A stretch of DNA of 64,000 nt, from contig QEYB01000952.1 of assembly GCA_017562135.1 (NCBI GenBank), positions 124,001-188,000 on the forward strand. The letters are read 5' to 3'. The position numbers and the translations under genes are program-made. Each line of letters starts with the position of its first letter. Position 1 is the first letter of the stretch. Below the pieces are notes generated by a model. That model worked only from the letters and a program-made list of their open reading frames with translations. It ran no database searches and had not been told where the DNA came from. The stretch is from Dipylidium caninum (taxonomy: Eukaryota; Platyhelminthes; Cestoda; Cyclophyllidea; Dipylidiidae). This document shows positions 1-12,400 of the stretch, piece after piece.

Positions 1-928
1 GATATTAAACCTCCCCCAAAGAAGAGGGTAGGGGAATTATCTACTTTGGCTTGGTATGTCGGCGGGAACTTGTTTACTTCTAGCTAAATCTCCAATCTGC
101 TATTGTGGTTTCCACTCGTCTACAGTCCGGAAGAAGAACGGCAGAGAACATAATGTAATATCGGATAATATTGAGTACTAAGTGTACTCGTTAAGCATAG
201 GTTTATCACCATAAAAGATGGGGTCTAAGAAGGCAACAATGATGGTTTGGGTTGGAAAGCGGACGGAATGGTTCTTCGGGTCGTGGTTGTGGGAAGTACG
301 GGGTATTAACGCGCCGTGGGGGTGTGAAGTTGAGGCGCGATTGTGAGTGATGGTGATTATGGTAGTTCCGACAGGTATTTTTATTCGTCACTGTCTTGGT
401 ATTCCACAAATGACAGTAATGGTGAATGCAAACAAAATGCCAAGGCGAGAAATAGACCAATGAATTCAGTACATCGTCTACGCGTAGCAGTAAATACGTG
501 CACATTTATGCATCCCTTAAATGGATATGGTAATAAAACAATTCCGTATATGGCTGCAAGTCAACATCGCGGTACCTGGACACAGTCGTAGAGCAACAAT
601 AAAATAATTAGGATAATTGTTTGCAACGCAATAAACATGCCAGGTTTAAGCTTGTCCAGCAGGGGGATTTAGATTATGTCAGAATGAATTGTTGAAATAA
701 ATCCCAGATGTATGACCTTCAGAAACGGCGGTGCCTTCGGGACTCTGCCACCAATGTGGGTGCGGTGCTCCCCGGCGCTCGGTCCTCTCGGTTATAGGTT
801 TTAATAGCTTGCGTATAATTTTTTCACGACCTGAAGTGTATTTTAACTGACGAATGTGCCTAAAACAACATTGCTTTGGCCTGTTCCTTTGTCCTTATCA
901 TCCTTTAAGTGGAAGTATTGTTTCACAG
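1..928. other. intergenic / upstream of UBA5, no gene seen
   Basis: No coding sequence, RNA gene or mobile element could be supported here. Short open frames on both strands (the longest about 100 codons, 206-505 on the minus strand) have low-complexity His/Asn/Pro-rich translations and no recognisable domain. The stretch is presumed to hold the UBA5 promoter and the 5' outron or UTR. It ends at a pyrimidine-rich AG (917-928) that lies four bases before the preferred UBA5 start codon. Confidence 0.5.
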
Positions 929-932
929 ATTC

Positions 933-3722
933 ATGCCTCGTAAAAGCAACACCGCTGCTCTGCGCGCCAAAATAGCCCAATTGGAGTCTGAACTCGCGAG
1001 ATTCCGCCCTATTCGGCAGAAGATTGCTCATATGTCTGGCGAGGTCGTCAGTTCCAATCCCTACAGCCGCCTTATGGCGCTCCAAAAAATGGGAATTGTG
1101 GAAAATTACGCAAGGTTGGTTTTACTCAGTAATCATATGTGGAGCATTGGATTGTTTTCTCCAGCTTCCAGGCATTTAACTACGGCCCGAAGTGACCATA
1201 GTGTGCCTTTTATTTGTACTTTTCGAAAAGTTTTCTTCACATGAGTAGGCGGCTTTTGTTTAGCTAAACAAAACTGGCATACATCGACGACATTTTTACA
1301 GGATTCGAGAAAAGTGCGTTGCTGTCGTGGGTGTTGGTGGTGTTGGCTCAGTCGCCGCCGAGATGCTTGTTCGTTGTGGTATCGGCCACCTTATCCTTTT
1401 CGATTACGACAAAGTCGAACTAGCAAATATGAATCGTCTTTTCTTTCAGGTAGATTTCATCCCATATTGCCATTGCTAGCTTAGACTAGCTTCTTTTCTA
1501 ACTGTGAGGACAATTGTAGAGTTTATCAAATCTACTTACTTGTTCATATCTTTATTTCTTGTATTTTTACTAATTCACCATTCACTACTTAAGCACCCGT
1601 TTTCATTACTTCTTATAGAGTTGGACATTGACATGAGCTTATTTGTTTTTTATAAACTCTTCGACCAAACATGTGGCACGCTAATACTCTCACAATTTCC
1701 TATTCTTTCAGCCACATCATGTGGGCTTGGACAAAGTGCAAGCGGCGGTAGCCGCTCTGCAGGCGATAAATCCGGATGTCAATATCGAGTCGCGCAACTA
1801 CGATATCACCCTGGTGGCAAATTTCGATTCCTTTTTAGCCACTCTCCGCGGGGATGCGGGAAATCGGGTTGATTTGGTTCTTTCCTGTGTGGACAACTTT
1901 GAGGCCAGAATGACAATCAATAGAGTCTGCAATGAGCTTAATTTGGTGTGTACAAATTGACTGGTGTTGTAGTCTAGATGACTACTTTTGCTTCTTGGCC
2001 CATTTTGATGCTTTACAAAACGTGTTACTTTCAGGTTTAAAGTAGTCTGTTACCCTGCAGGTTTGGTTTGAGGCAGGAGTCAGTGAAGACGCGTTGAGTT
2101 GTCACTTCCAACTCGTGTATCCGGGTCGAACAGCGTGCTTTGAGTGTTTACCACCACTGGTAGTGGCTAAAGGCTTGAATGACACCAAAGTGCTTAAACG
2201 TGACGGAGTTTGTGCCGCCTCTCTCCCAACTACTATGGCCATCGTTGCTGGCTTAATGGTGCAAAATGTTCTGAAGTACCTGCTCAACTTTGGCGAGGTA
2301 AAAGGACCACTTTTTCGCGTGCTTAGGAGTTTGATGATTTTTTGATCAGCTTATTTAAATTCCTTTAGGATCTTATATTTCATCTGAAGGTTTTTACTGC
2401 GTTTTGGAATAGTTAAGACAAACGACGCATTCCACTTGGTTGATTTTTTATAAATAAGTGTTTGGCTCGGTTATTGTTAGCAATGTCAACTGTCTATAGC
2501 TAGGAAAAGTTGGAATTCTATTTAATTGTTCCATTGGCTATGTCGGAGCTCAAGTTGAGGACCCCTGGCGCCACTTCCAATATTTTAGTTGAAAAGCTAC
2601 CATCACGTGCTTTTGCTCGATTGCGAGATTTTGCTGGCAATGAAATTTCACACACAATATTCAACAAGAGGCGCAATAACAGTGACTTGGTGGACAGCTA
2701 TTAAGTCCAAGGTTCCTTGTAGACCGCGAAAACCATTCATCGAATATGTTGCTGATAAGAATTGAATTTTTCGCTGAAGATTCGTTTTGTTCATCAATTT
2801 TTAGATTTGTGCTTTAAAACCTCTTGATCTCAGGTTTTCACATACACTTACAAGTAGTACAAATAACCGGACTGTTGAGTAGGTGTACACCTCGTCGCCT
2901 GTTTCATAAGCGCAATTTTGGCTGACTGCATCCACAGTTACGACTCCCTAGGTGACTCTGACTCTCGGGAATTAGCTCCTCTGCTACTTGGATGTATCTG
3001 TGTATGTATGCTTATGTAGATACCTGCAGATTTGAGCATGTGTGTTTGTGCATTTGTGTGTTTACAATACATGCATGTTTTCCGCATAGTTTGCGTCAGA
3101 TCGTTTCATCGTTGATTGTGTGAATTGTAGAAAAATTAAAATCCAACTCAAGAGCCATTGACTCTGCATCGTAACTACAGTGCACTCTATGTTATCTTTC
3201 ACACACACACACACACAAGCGTTCTATGCATTTGTTATCGTGATTGGCATATAATCTTTGCATTTCCTTTAATGCTTGTGTTGGCAGGTATCCAGCTACT
3301 TTGGGTATGGCGCCGCCAAGGACACGGTGTATCGAGTGAGTCTGCGTCCCAACCCATCTTGCGCAGACGAGTGGTGTCGCCGGAGACAGAAGGAGCGAAG
3401 GGCTCAGTTGATAGCGCGGGGTCTGCCGCAGGACGCACCATGGGATGCGGAGGCTCAAATGGCTGCTGCGGTTGAACGTGATCAAATAGCCCGTGAAGCT
3501 GCTGCTGCTCCTTCCCACGAAGACAATGAGTTTCACATTGAGTTGGTCGGCTCTTCTGCTACAGGTGAGGATGGCGGTGATGCTGGCTTTCCTGTTTATC
3601 CTCCGGCGATGAGCGAGGAAACAATTGAGTCAGAGAAGAAAGAAGAGGAGGAGGAGGGGAAAAAATTTACGACTGATGGCCCAAGCCTTGATGAGTTGAT
3701 GGAGCAATTGCGAAGCCTATGA
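933..3722 (+). CDS. UBA5: UBA5, UFM1-activating E1 enzyme (5 exons, complete)
   Basis: Adenylates UFM1 and carries it as a cysteine thioester before handing it to UFC1, starting ufmylation. Exons: 933-1114, 1302-1449, 1712-1945, 2061-2297, 3288-3722; all GT-AG and in frame, 411 residues, close to the human 404. Seen in the sequence: conserved [10 protein letters not shown] helix; nucleotide-binding [14 protein letters not shown] in exon 2; [14 protein letters not shown] in exon 3; the catalytic Cys in [13 protein letters not shown] (about residue 239); a zinc site from CFEC in exon 4 plus CADEWC in exon 5; a UFM1-interacting [11 protein letters not shown]; and a C-terminal UFC1-binding [13 protein letters not shown] chose ATG 933 because a good acceptor (TTTCACAG, ending 928) lies just upstream; an in-frame ATG at 909 would add eight residues. 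Family assignment is firm; only the start is open. Confidence 0.95.
3200..3217. repeat. CA dinucleotide microsatellite
   Basis: An uninterrupted CA tract of nine units in the last UBA5 intron, about 70 bases before the acceptor of exon 5. Probably a length-variable marker; no function inferred. Confidence 0.85.
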
Positions 3723-3881
3723 AACAGTACATCGCCGCTTTCCCTTTCTCCCCCTTCTCAGTCGATTGTGTTCTACGGAATCCATTCCACCGTCTTTCCG
3801 TCTCATGATTCGGGTGTCTTGTGTGTTGTTAACAATCATATTTTAACACAACAGTACTTTGATTGCTGTTCTTGTCTACAG

Positions 3882-5640
3882 ATAGTGGCAAACATAAGCG
3901 ATGCTAATTATGAGCAGCCAGTCTGTATCTTGTGCCCGAAACAGGTGTGCTCAATCCTTTACTTGAACTGATGTTGTCCTTCCTGAACTTGGATTTCTGA
4001 GTGAAGAGGCCATCGTTTTAAGCCTTCTATCTCCCTGAATCTCTCGCAATCTCTTTACAGACGTAATTTCGTGTCAATTAAGACGTTATGCTTGACGAAC
4101 AAAAGTACTTGGATGTTCCCCTCGCTCGTGGATAGGTGGCTATGAGCGTGGCAGCCACTTGGAGTGCATGTGAGATGTCGCCACACCCCTCAGCGCTTTG
4201 CTGAGCGTTCGTTCAGCAGGGTCTACAGCCCGTCTGAATCAGTAAAGGTTGGGTGCCGGCCGTGGCAAATGCCACAATGGGGATGCACAAGAAGGGCGAT
4301 CTTCTTCAGACCAAGTGCGTCCTCAGGCCACTTCCAACCTCGATCAATTAGTTACTCGGGCATTTCCAAACATGTGACAGGTGAAGGGTCATTTGAATTC
4401 GTTTTGCGGATATTCAAAAACTCCGAGTTTGCCTTCTTTTCATGGCCCGGGAGGCAGAAGATGCTGACGAGACTGACGATGAGGAGGAGGCGGACTCTAT
4501 TCAAGAAGGCGTTTATCGTCCCTGGAGCACGTACCTGTGCAGTTGTCAGGAGAACTGCGGTAAGCAGGCAGAAGTAGGGTTTGTAGGCCACGTCTCCGCT
4601 CATGGCCTTAATTCGGATCCCTTTATGAATCCTAGTGAATTGCATGTGTGTGCCAATCTTTCTGCCCTGCTTTATGTGTGAACTGCTCCATTACGTCTTT
4701 GGAGCCAAGTGGTTCCCTGCCTTCGGCTTGGGAATCATCTTAACACCCCTCGCTCCCCTCCTCGTCATGGCTGCGCGCAGACAGATCCGAGTGAAGCACC
4801 AATTGCAGGTAGGGTGATTACTATGCACGCTTGGCACCTCCTCCGCACGCTGCAACCCTACATCTGTACAGTTCGTTCAGTGGTTGCCAGTTTTGCCGCA
4901 CCCGACTACTACTGTTGTTGTGTCACAGGAAAGAGTCTTCGCTCCCTCGAGGAGTTAAGATTATTTACCAGCGTCACACACACACTTCTTGCAGGCATCA
5001 ACGCAACAGTTTTGACAGTCTCCTGAGTCCCTACTCTGGTTAATTGTGACTCGATAATCTGTGGTAGAGGTTATCACGCACCTCAGACACGGAGATGTGT
5101 TTGACTACTCGGTGCCCTCAGATAAGGCTTTTGAAGTCTCCACCAATTTCGTTTGCCTGGAGGCAGTTATAGGCCTGTTCACATAACCTTTTTAACCTGC
5201 TACGTGGTTGAATGATGAGTGCCACAGGGAATGTCTTAAAAGCCGCCAGACAGGTAGTTGTAAGACCTCTCGTGTCCCGTCCATAGGGCAACATTTGCGT
5301 GGACGTGTGCTGCACCACTCTGTGCTTCTTTTGTTCGGCGTGTCAAGTCCGGGATGAAATTTTCACCTTGCGGAGAGACCATCGCTGGCGCCTGGCATTC
5401 CCTCCGCCCCCGGGTCCGCCGAAGCATTCTCCCTACATCGCGCCTCTCTGCGAAGCCTTTGCAAAACGTCCACGAAAAGTTTCCGAATGCGACAGCGACT
5501 GGAGTTCGAGCAGTAGCAGTGGCAGTTACGGCGATGCTTCTGGTTCTAAGGACGAATGTTTTTCAGAGGAGAGCGACGCAGAGGAGAGTGAAAGCTCCGA
5601 AACCGATAGTCAGGAGAGACGAATGGGGAGGAGGAGCTAA
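3882..5640 (+). CDS. unidentified small Cys- and Ser-rich protein gene (3 probable exons)
   Basis: I do not recognise this gene. Three exons join in one frame: 3882-3944 (phase 0 to 0, contains CILCPKQ), 4454-4559 (0 to 1, acidic EDADETDDEEEAD then CSCQENC) and 5348-5640 (RDEIFTLRRDHRWRLAF, a Pro run, then a Ser/Glu-rich tail ending at TAA 5638-5640). That gives about 153 residues, with two CxxC/CxC clusters that could bind zinc. Exon 1 follows the UBA5 stop by only 160 bases, starts after a strong acceptor (CTTGTCTACAG) and has no in-frame ATG; a spliced leader ending in AUG would supply one. An AATAAA follows the stop. The acceptor of exon 2 is weak, so that join is tentative, and other exons could be missing. 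Confidence 0.4.
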
Positions 5641-5707
5641 ACCATCACCGTTTGTTGCCAGTCGGCGCACACAAGCATCGTGTAACCCACCTTCGCTTGC
5701 GAAGTGC

Positions 5708-5713
5708 AATAAA
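5708..5713 (+). terminator. polyadenylation signal AATAAA
   Basis: Canonical AATAAA 68 bases after the TAA of the unidentified Cys/Ser-rich gene. Its position supports a + strand transcript ending near 5730. Confidence 0.5.
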
Positions 5714-6422
5714 ACTTTTGCAAGGGGAAATATGCTGTTAACTAGACTACTCTTCCTCTTGAATCGGAATCGCCATTGCTTTCCTAATTACAAGTGAGAT
5801 ATTCACGAACCACAGTCAGGCGGGGTCGGTCAACGCTTAGGTGATGCGGACTCCCGGGGTTTAGGCGTCCGTTTAGCCGGCTGAATTTGGGGTACGAACA
5901 GACTAAGTCGGGAGAACCTTCGCCCGAACCTCTATTCATGACCAACCAGTCCTTTCAGAAAAGGCACCTTCAGACCCTTGTCAATCTAAGGCGGGGTCGG
6001 CCCGCCGTGGCGTTAGGAGGGCTTCAGCTACACCCCGTCTTTGAGGTAGCCCTTCTCTTCCTATCCCGCTTTGAGGACTTGGTTGGAAGTACGTCTGAGC
6101 AGCCTAAAGTCTACTGATGGGACCATTCGTTGCATCATCACTTTTCCCATGGGAATGCTAACGACCCATCTTCCTACATGTACCGCGGAAAAGCCACGTC
6201 GGACGCATTTGATAAATTTTGCCAAATTGGACACTTCAAGCAGATGAGAGTCTTTGCTAAAGTGACTGCCTTATTTGCTTACAAGTGGAAGTGAACAGTG
6301 AAGCTTAGAGTTGTGATCTCACTAAAATAAACGAAACAACAGAGAGGGGCGATCGGAACCACGTTGGTGGAAGCGTTTCTAGACTGCGGGGATGCGGGCA
6401 GATATGTTGAATGTCTTTTGCC
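5714..6422. other. convergent intergenic stretch, nothing recognised
   Basis: Lies between the 3' end of the unidentified + strand gene and the stop codon of the minus-strand SYT14-like gene. It should contain the 3' UTR of the latter. No coding exon, repeat or RNA gene was recognised. Confidence 0.4.
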
Positions 6423-9400
6423 TTAAGTAACATTCTCGTAGAGCACGTGCCACCGAGTGATTTCCTGCCCTTGGGCCTGCAGCATTTCGTTCCAATGGCT
6501 CCGCTCCTCCTCGCCGTTGTTCTTAGCACCTAAAAACAAGCGCGTTGTCACCTCAGAGAGGAACCCCAATGGGTTCGATGGGAGTAAGCGTCCATTTGCT
6601 CACCGACAGCGAACCAGCCCAGGCTCTCACGCTTGTGGACGTAGTGCTTTTGGAAGACGCGCACGAAGAGGGTGATTTCGCGCGGATTCAACGAGCTCGT
6701 GTCAAAGGCGAAGCGCTCGCCGAACTCCGTGTTGGCGGCCAAGTGCACCTCGTGCGTGTGGCTGCTGGTTATCTTTTCGCCGGTCTCTGTGACCAGAGTC
6801 AACGACACGTAAACTTCTACAACGTGCAATGAACAAAAAACAAACATGTAATCTGCTCTTTTCCCTTCCCTCATGCTCTTGAAAGTTTGTGTGTCTTTTA
6901 AAATAAACTTTGTCAAGCAGAAGTTTAAAACGTCTGCGTGTGCTGTCAAGCTCAGGCAGTCGTGTCCCAAAACAATCGTCACTCATTTCTGTCACCCGCT
7001 TACGCTCCGGTCCGGAGGCCGGAGAGCGCCGGTTCTGGGGAGTGCGTGAGGCCACGGACCGCAGGTCTTGTCGAGGCCCGTAATCAGCTCGGTGCGTGCC
7101 CTCTGGCAACTTGAGAGAAGAGAGAGACAGTCCGTCCTCTCATGGCTATCTCTCCACGGTCTCTGCGCGAGACAACTCGTACCGTGACCATCTCGGACTT
7201 TTGAAGTTCTGGGAGGGGGTGCGCTTTTCAATGGAACTGCGTAGGACAAATTTCGTATTCAAAGGAAACAAAAGGCGAGGATACTTTCCCTGCCATTTTG
7301 GAATAAGATTGCCTGCTTTGAGGGTGCTTCGTTGAAGTCACCCCGAGCACCTCAAAGACTTAAGTGCGGAGTGTGGAGAACCCACCAACGAGCGGTCAAA
7401 AAGGCAAGCAACGTCACTGTAAAGGGAATGAAGTAGACTGCAGACGACGAGGTTTCGACGTGCCATAAGGAAATTGGCTACTTGATCCCATTTCCCACTC
7501 TCGGAGACGTTAGGCCATATGATCCGCCTGCTAGTTCGCCGCAAAGAACAGGTAAAATTTCCCGATGATTCCATACAGTCATGACCTTAGACCGTCATTC
7601 CATTGTACTCAAGCCGTGAGAGTAAAATAACTCAGAAGAAATTAGCGGACCTCCTTCGAACGTGACGCTGATTAGTTGTCGGAAGTTGCCGTACGTTTAC
7701 TGGGGTGGGAGAAAGTAGTGGGATGTGGGGCAGAGGCCTTCCCGACTCGCCTCTCTTGCCGCCCATCGGGCCCTCCAGTAAAGCTCATATGCGGCCCTCG
7801 AGTTCGTCCCGACTACCACACCAGCAGCCGGGAATTCCATCCGGGACGGGAGCCGACCCAGGATCCCCCTAGGGTTGGCCTGGGTCTTGGCTGGGAGGGT
7901 GAGGAGTCAAGCCCTCCGACCCCGGCGGTCGCCTAGGTCTGCAACCATAACCTCGAGGGGTTATGCGCGCCACTAATTAGACCGAAAAAACAATTGGTAA
8001 ATTACAACGTTTGCCCAAGTGGTCTATGAAAAAAGCCGGCGAGGAACAGGTGTCTACCGGCACTGCGTTTGGACATGACACATGTTTGGCGGTACAGACT
8101 AGAAGGAAAGCATGGGCAAGCCACGGGGTCGGGGTGGCGTCAGTGGGCTGTGAGTGAGAAGACTTACTGGGTGTTTTGAGCGAGCCTTCCGGCACCTTCA
8201 ACCGGTTGGCCCGAAGGACGTGGATACTGAGGCGCTTGGTAGTAGAGTTGTAGGCCAGGCCGCAGAGCAGCTCGGGCCATGTGGCGTCCTTGCCTTCAGC
8301 GACACGACGAGCGGTCTCCAATTCCGGGAGCCTGCTGGTATCCGTGGCCGCCGAGGGCGGTCGAAGACTGTGCGAGGTGGAGTGATGGGACGAGGAGGAG
8401 CGGTGGCTGGATCGACTGCGTATAGAAAGTCGCGAGCCCAACCGACTGCCTTGAAGGCGGCTCAGATTATCCCCGCTGTCGCTGTCCTGCGCGCAAACAA
8501 ATACCACCAGAGTGTATGGCATCTTGGGTAGGCGGATCCTCACGGTGGTGGTGGTCGCTCAGGCCAACAAAAAAAATCATTCGACTTTCACGAGTTCGAG
8601 GCGTGTACAGTGTAATGAAAATAATTCCCACTGTCATTGTCCAAGAGAAAATCGTACAGCAAAAACTGCGGTAAGTAATTTGGGGATTCGATAAATTAGC
8701 AACGGTGTATTTCACACTAATTAACCATAGCAACTGTTTGGAACTACGTGCTTTTCATTTTACTTGGACGGACGTGAGGAGGGCCTCTCTGGTAGGAGAC
8801 CTTCCTCACCCATACAATAAGTTATTTTTGGAAAGAAATGCGAGATCAATTAAAGAAGCGGTCTAACCGAGTCCACAACACTTCCGTGGCCAACTTTTGA
8901 GGCGAGGGCAAAGGGGATGTCGGCCTCACCGCCGTGGAGGTTGAGCGCAGTAAAGGCGACAATCGACTCGGCGAAGATGTAGAGACGCCGCAGCTTCTTG
9001 CATCCGTACAGGCGCAGTCGCAACGCCATCCTCGCCAACTCATCTGGTAACGCGATTGCATAAGTCTTCGTTATGACAGCTCGTGTAAATAAGGCAACGG
9101 TAACTGGCCATATGCCGCTTCTAATGGTTCTGTACGAATCGAAGCAAACCTCCGCGCAACGCGTGCGTCCACTGCTTACGCGCTCGGTCTGTTCGAGGGA
9201 TAAGGAAAGGACCTCGCTCTAAAACATGCCCTCCAAGGCGCTCACCACTTGGCCGCCCGCTTCCGATTCGAGCTTTTCGCTTCCCCGATCCTCGATGAGC
9301 CACGCATCTATTTACTCAACTTTCCTGATTACGGCAAAGGACTCGCCGCAGAACGCCTGGGTGTCTATACCAAAGCTCACACACAAGTTGTAGTCCACTA

Positions 9401-12400
9401 CAGTGAAGTTAAACCTCTTTTATAATGCTAGTGCCACTGATTAGTCACTTTGACGTGTGAAATTCCGCAAGTCAAGTGAGCAGTGCCGTCTGATGTTTAT
9501 CTCGTTAACTGCACTGGCAAAAAGTGTGTAGACAGGTTATCGGTGGACCATGCTTTAACGCGACCTCTCCTGGACGAATCTCGTCGGGTTCGCGATGTTA
9601 CCGTCTTACCGGGGGTTATTGACTTGAAAACGGCTTCCTCGTTGAAGACGGGATCGGGAGCGAGGACGATATGCGAGTGCCAGCGCTTCTTCTTCTTCAA
9701 TCCGAGCAGGGCCAACCTGACCTGGAAGAAAAGCTAGTGTCATTTCACAGAGTCCGTAATACGAGGCTCCGAACTCAGGCGGGGTTCGCCCTATCGCTGC
9801 GGTCGGCAGGCGGACTGGTGGGAAAAGAAGCGGAGGACAATGCCTTGGGCACAGCCTACTTGACCTCCCACAAATACATAAAGAAGAGAGTTTAGTCTCT
9901 ACGTCGGAGCCTTTAATAAGGCTAATTCCACTGTGGACAGCTTTTGTAGGGAAAATTGCACAAACTTGTCCTCATCAACCAACGCACCCAGCGAATCTAC
10001 TAAAATTTCTATCTCGGCTCTGACGGCATCACTGACCGTGGGCATGCAACTATTCTTAAATGCGGGCTACCCCGGCGAGCACCGCTGAATGCCGCAAAAG
10101 AGACAACCTGGTAGGACTGTGCGCCAGCGTTCGCCTCACTGGGCGCGTTGTCCACCTTGTTGATTCTGATGATGAGATTCGAGGCCTTGTAGTCCATCTT
10201 GATGTGTGTGTGGATGGTGGCGTTTGCTGGCAGGTTAGGGGAGTCCTGCAAGAATTACAAATGTGGTACAACCAAGTCAAACTGGCACCCATTGCAAGGA
10301 GAATCCGTGAATCGAAAGTGCAAGACACACGCAAAACTATGGGTGGGTGAGCTTTTCACAGACAGGCCAAACGCCACACGGTAGCATACATTGGTTCGGG
10401 ACTGAAGTGAAGTGATGAAAAGGATGGCCCTAGTCGATTTTAGTGGAGATAAGGGCCGTTTAGCATCACTTAAGGAAGAACGACTCGAACGACCGAGCTG
10501 CGGACAGGGTAAATCAGAAAAAAAACGGCGCTTAGAGTCTGGCATTGTTATCGCTCCATGAAATACTGTGCTTTTTTCCCGTAGACCAAAGTGCCCTTAT
10601 GCCTGCAACTGTCGCTAACGCCGTTGTTCCTGCTTCAACGAGGGGACTGTGGTGAAAGTGCCCGATCCAAAGCGTCGCCTGGCCTAGCAGACGATCCATG
10701 TGCGGCGGAATGGGCAATAAACCCAGCCCAGCGCCAATTCGTGCTGCATCAAGCAGCGGTGCGCCCCGTGCTCTTCGTCCCGGTCGCAGTGGGGGCCCAA
10801 AGCCTGGAGCACCTCGACTCCTGACCAGCGACGAAATGCCTCTCTCGGGGCCGTCCCATCCGCTCGTGGGTGGCGTCACGTTGAAAGACGTCAAAGTGTC
10901 CTCCTCGTCGCGGGTCCCCTGGCACCCACCGCCCCTACCTCTCCTCCTACCTCCCCCAAACTCGGCATTTCAGTGATATCATTGCACCCGTGTGAAGTAA
11001 AATCAGACCGGAAGAACTACTTTTTGTTTTAATGTAGGGCAAATGACACGCCTGTCCGTTTAAGTAATCATAGTTTACGAAAAGGTACCTGATTGCCTTG
11101 TAGCCGCCAGTTGTACCCTTTCGTGTAGGGCTCCTCTGCAAATTCATGCATTGGCATAGATGACTGAGAACCTGGGTAGAAGTAACGGACTTTCAAATCT
11201 GAGTTTTATCGCCGACAAAACCATCGCCATAGACCTCCTCTGCCGCCAAGGTGTTGCATTTTAGGCCAATTCAACCGCATTGGGGTCCGGTGCTGTTGCC
11301 TAGGCTGAGACAGGGCGAGGGGGTCTTCTGCCCCCTCCTCCACTGGCGCTGTGCATTCTAGTAGGAACCCACTGCAAATTGTGGCCTACTTTGAAGAAGC
11401 CGTCTTGGAAGAGGCACCCTGCGCTACTGAGCACTTGCAGGGGGTCAGAGGTCAGCTACGGTGGACACTTACCGGGCGGCGTGTGGCCTGTCTGCGATTG
11501 GCTGCCGCTGTGTTTATCAGCGAGGGTCGACAGAGTGACGTTATTTTGAGACTCTGACTCCGTCCGCTCCTTCTTGCCCATCCAACTGTTGTACATTTCC
11601 TCTGCAAACGAACACTTGTTATGGGCATCAGAGAAGCAAACGGATCTTTTGCGGCTGCAACCTCGATATCGGAGGAGTTATCAGTCGTTAGAAGCTATGA
11701 AGTGTTAGCGAAGCAGCAGTGGTTAATGGGATGCAAACAATGCAGCGTTGAGCAGTGAACACTGAACTGCCCTCCACCACGATTTTGCCAACTGCTTCGA
11801 CGAATGTGCTTCACCCTTGAAAATTTGCACATTTGACCAAAAATCGTGCACAGCCACGCACGGGACGTGTGTCTAAGGTGGGTTTCTTGGGTCGCCTTCG
11901 CCAACTCCACCTCACCGTGAATGTGGGGGGGGGAGCGGGGAGCGGAGGCGGAAGGGGGAATATCAGGGCAGTTGAGGAGCGAGGCAGGCGACCTCAACCA
12001 ATGCATTTACAGCAACCTTCTGTGGGCAGCGACTGCAATCACTTCTCGCTGGAACCCCAGCTAAACCGCTCTTGCCGACGCTTGAGATTAGAGAAGCAAT
12101 GTTAGCCCGCGATAGTTCGAAACAGCCACGTTCAATAGTTCATCGACTTACCCGTTTTGATAGCGTTTGGCATATCTTTCGACATATCAGCTGCATGTTA
12201 AATATACGCTTTAGATGGTGAGAAGGAGGACGCGACGATTCACGCCTGCTCTTAGAGACTCTGAAACAACTTTTAGTTAAGAATAAGCAGATGCTGTTAA
12301 GCGCATTATGGGCAAGTAAGGCCGGCAACTCGGCGGCCACCAGTGCGCCTTCTACTTGGCCCAAAGCTAAGGGCAGGGGTAACGTTAACACTGGTAGGGA

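Noticed and set aside
4164..4577. 137-codon + strand frame overlapping the second exon of the unidentified gene
   Set aside because: Different frame from the exon chain that joins to a stop and poly(A) signal; composition looks non-coding.
8154..8531. 125-codon + strand open frame
   Set aside because: Lies opposite the exon with the Ser-rich linker and start of C2B in the SYT14-like gene; a shadow frame.
10532..10894. 120-codon minus-strand frame next to C2A of the SYT14-like gene
   Set aside because: Only a part (10918-10826) fits between splice-like sites in the right phase, and its acceptor is purine-rich; kept as a possible exon only, not annotated as a gene.
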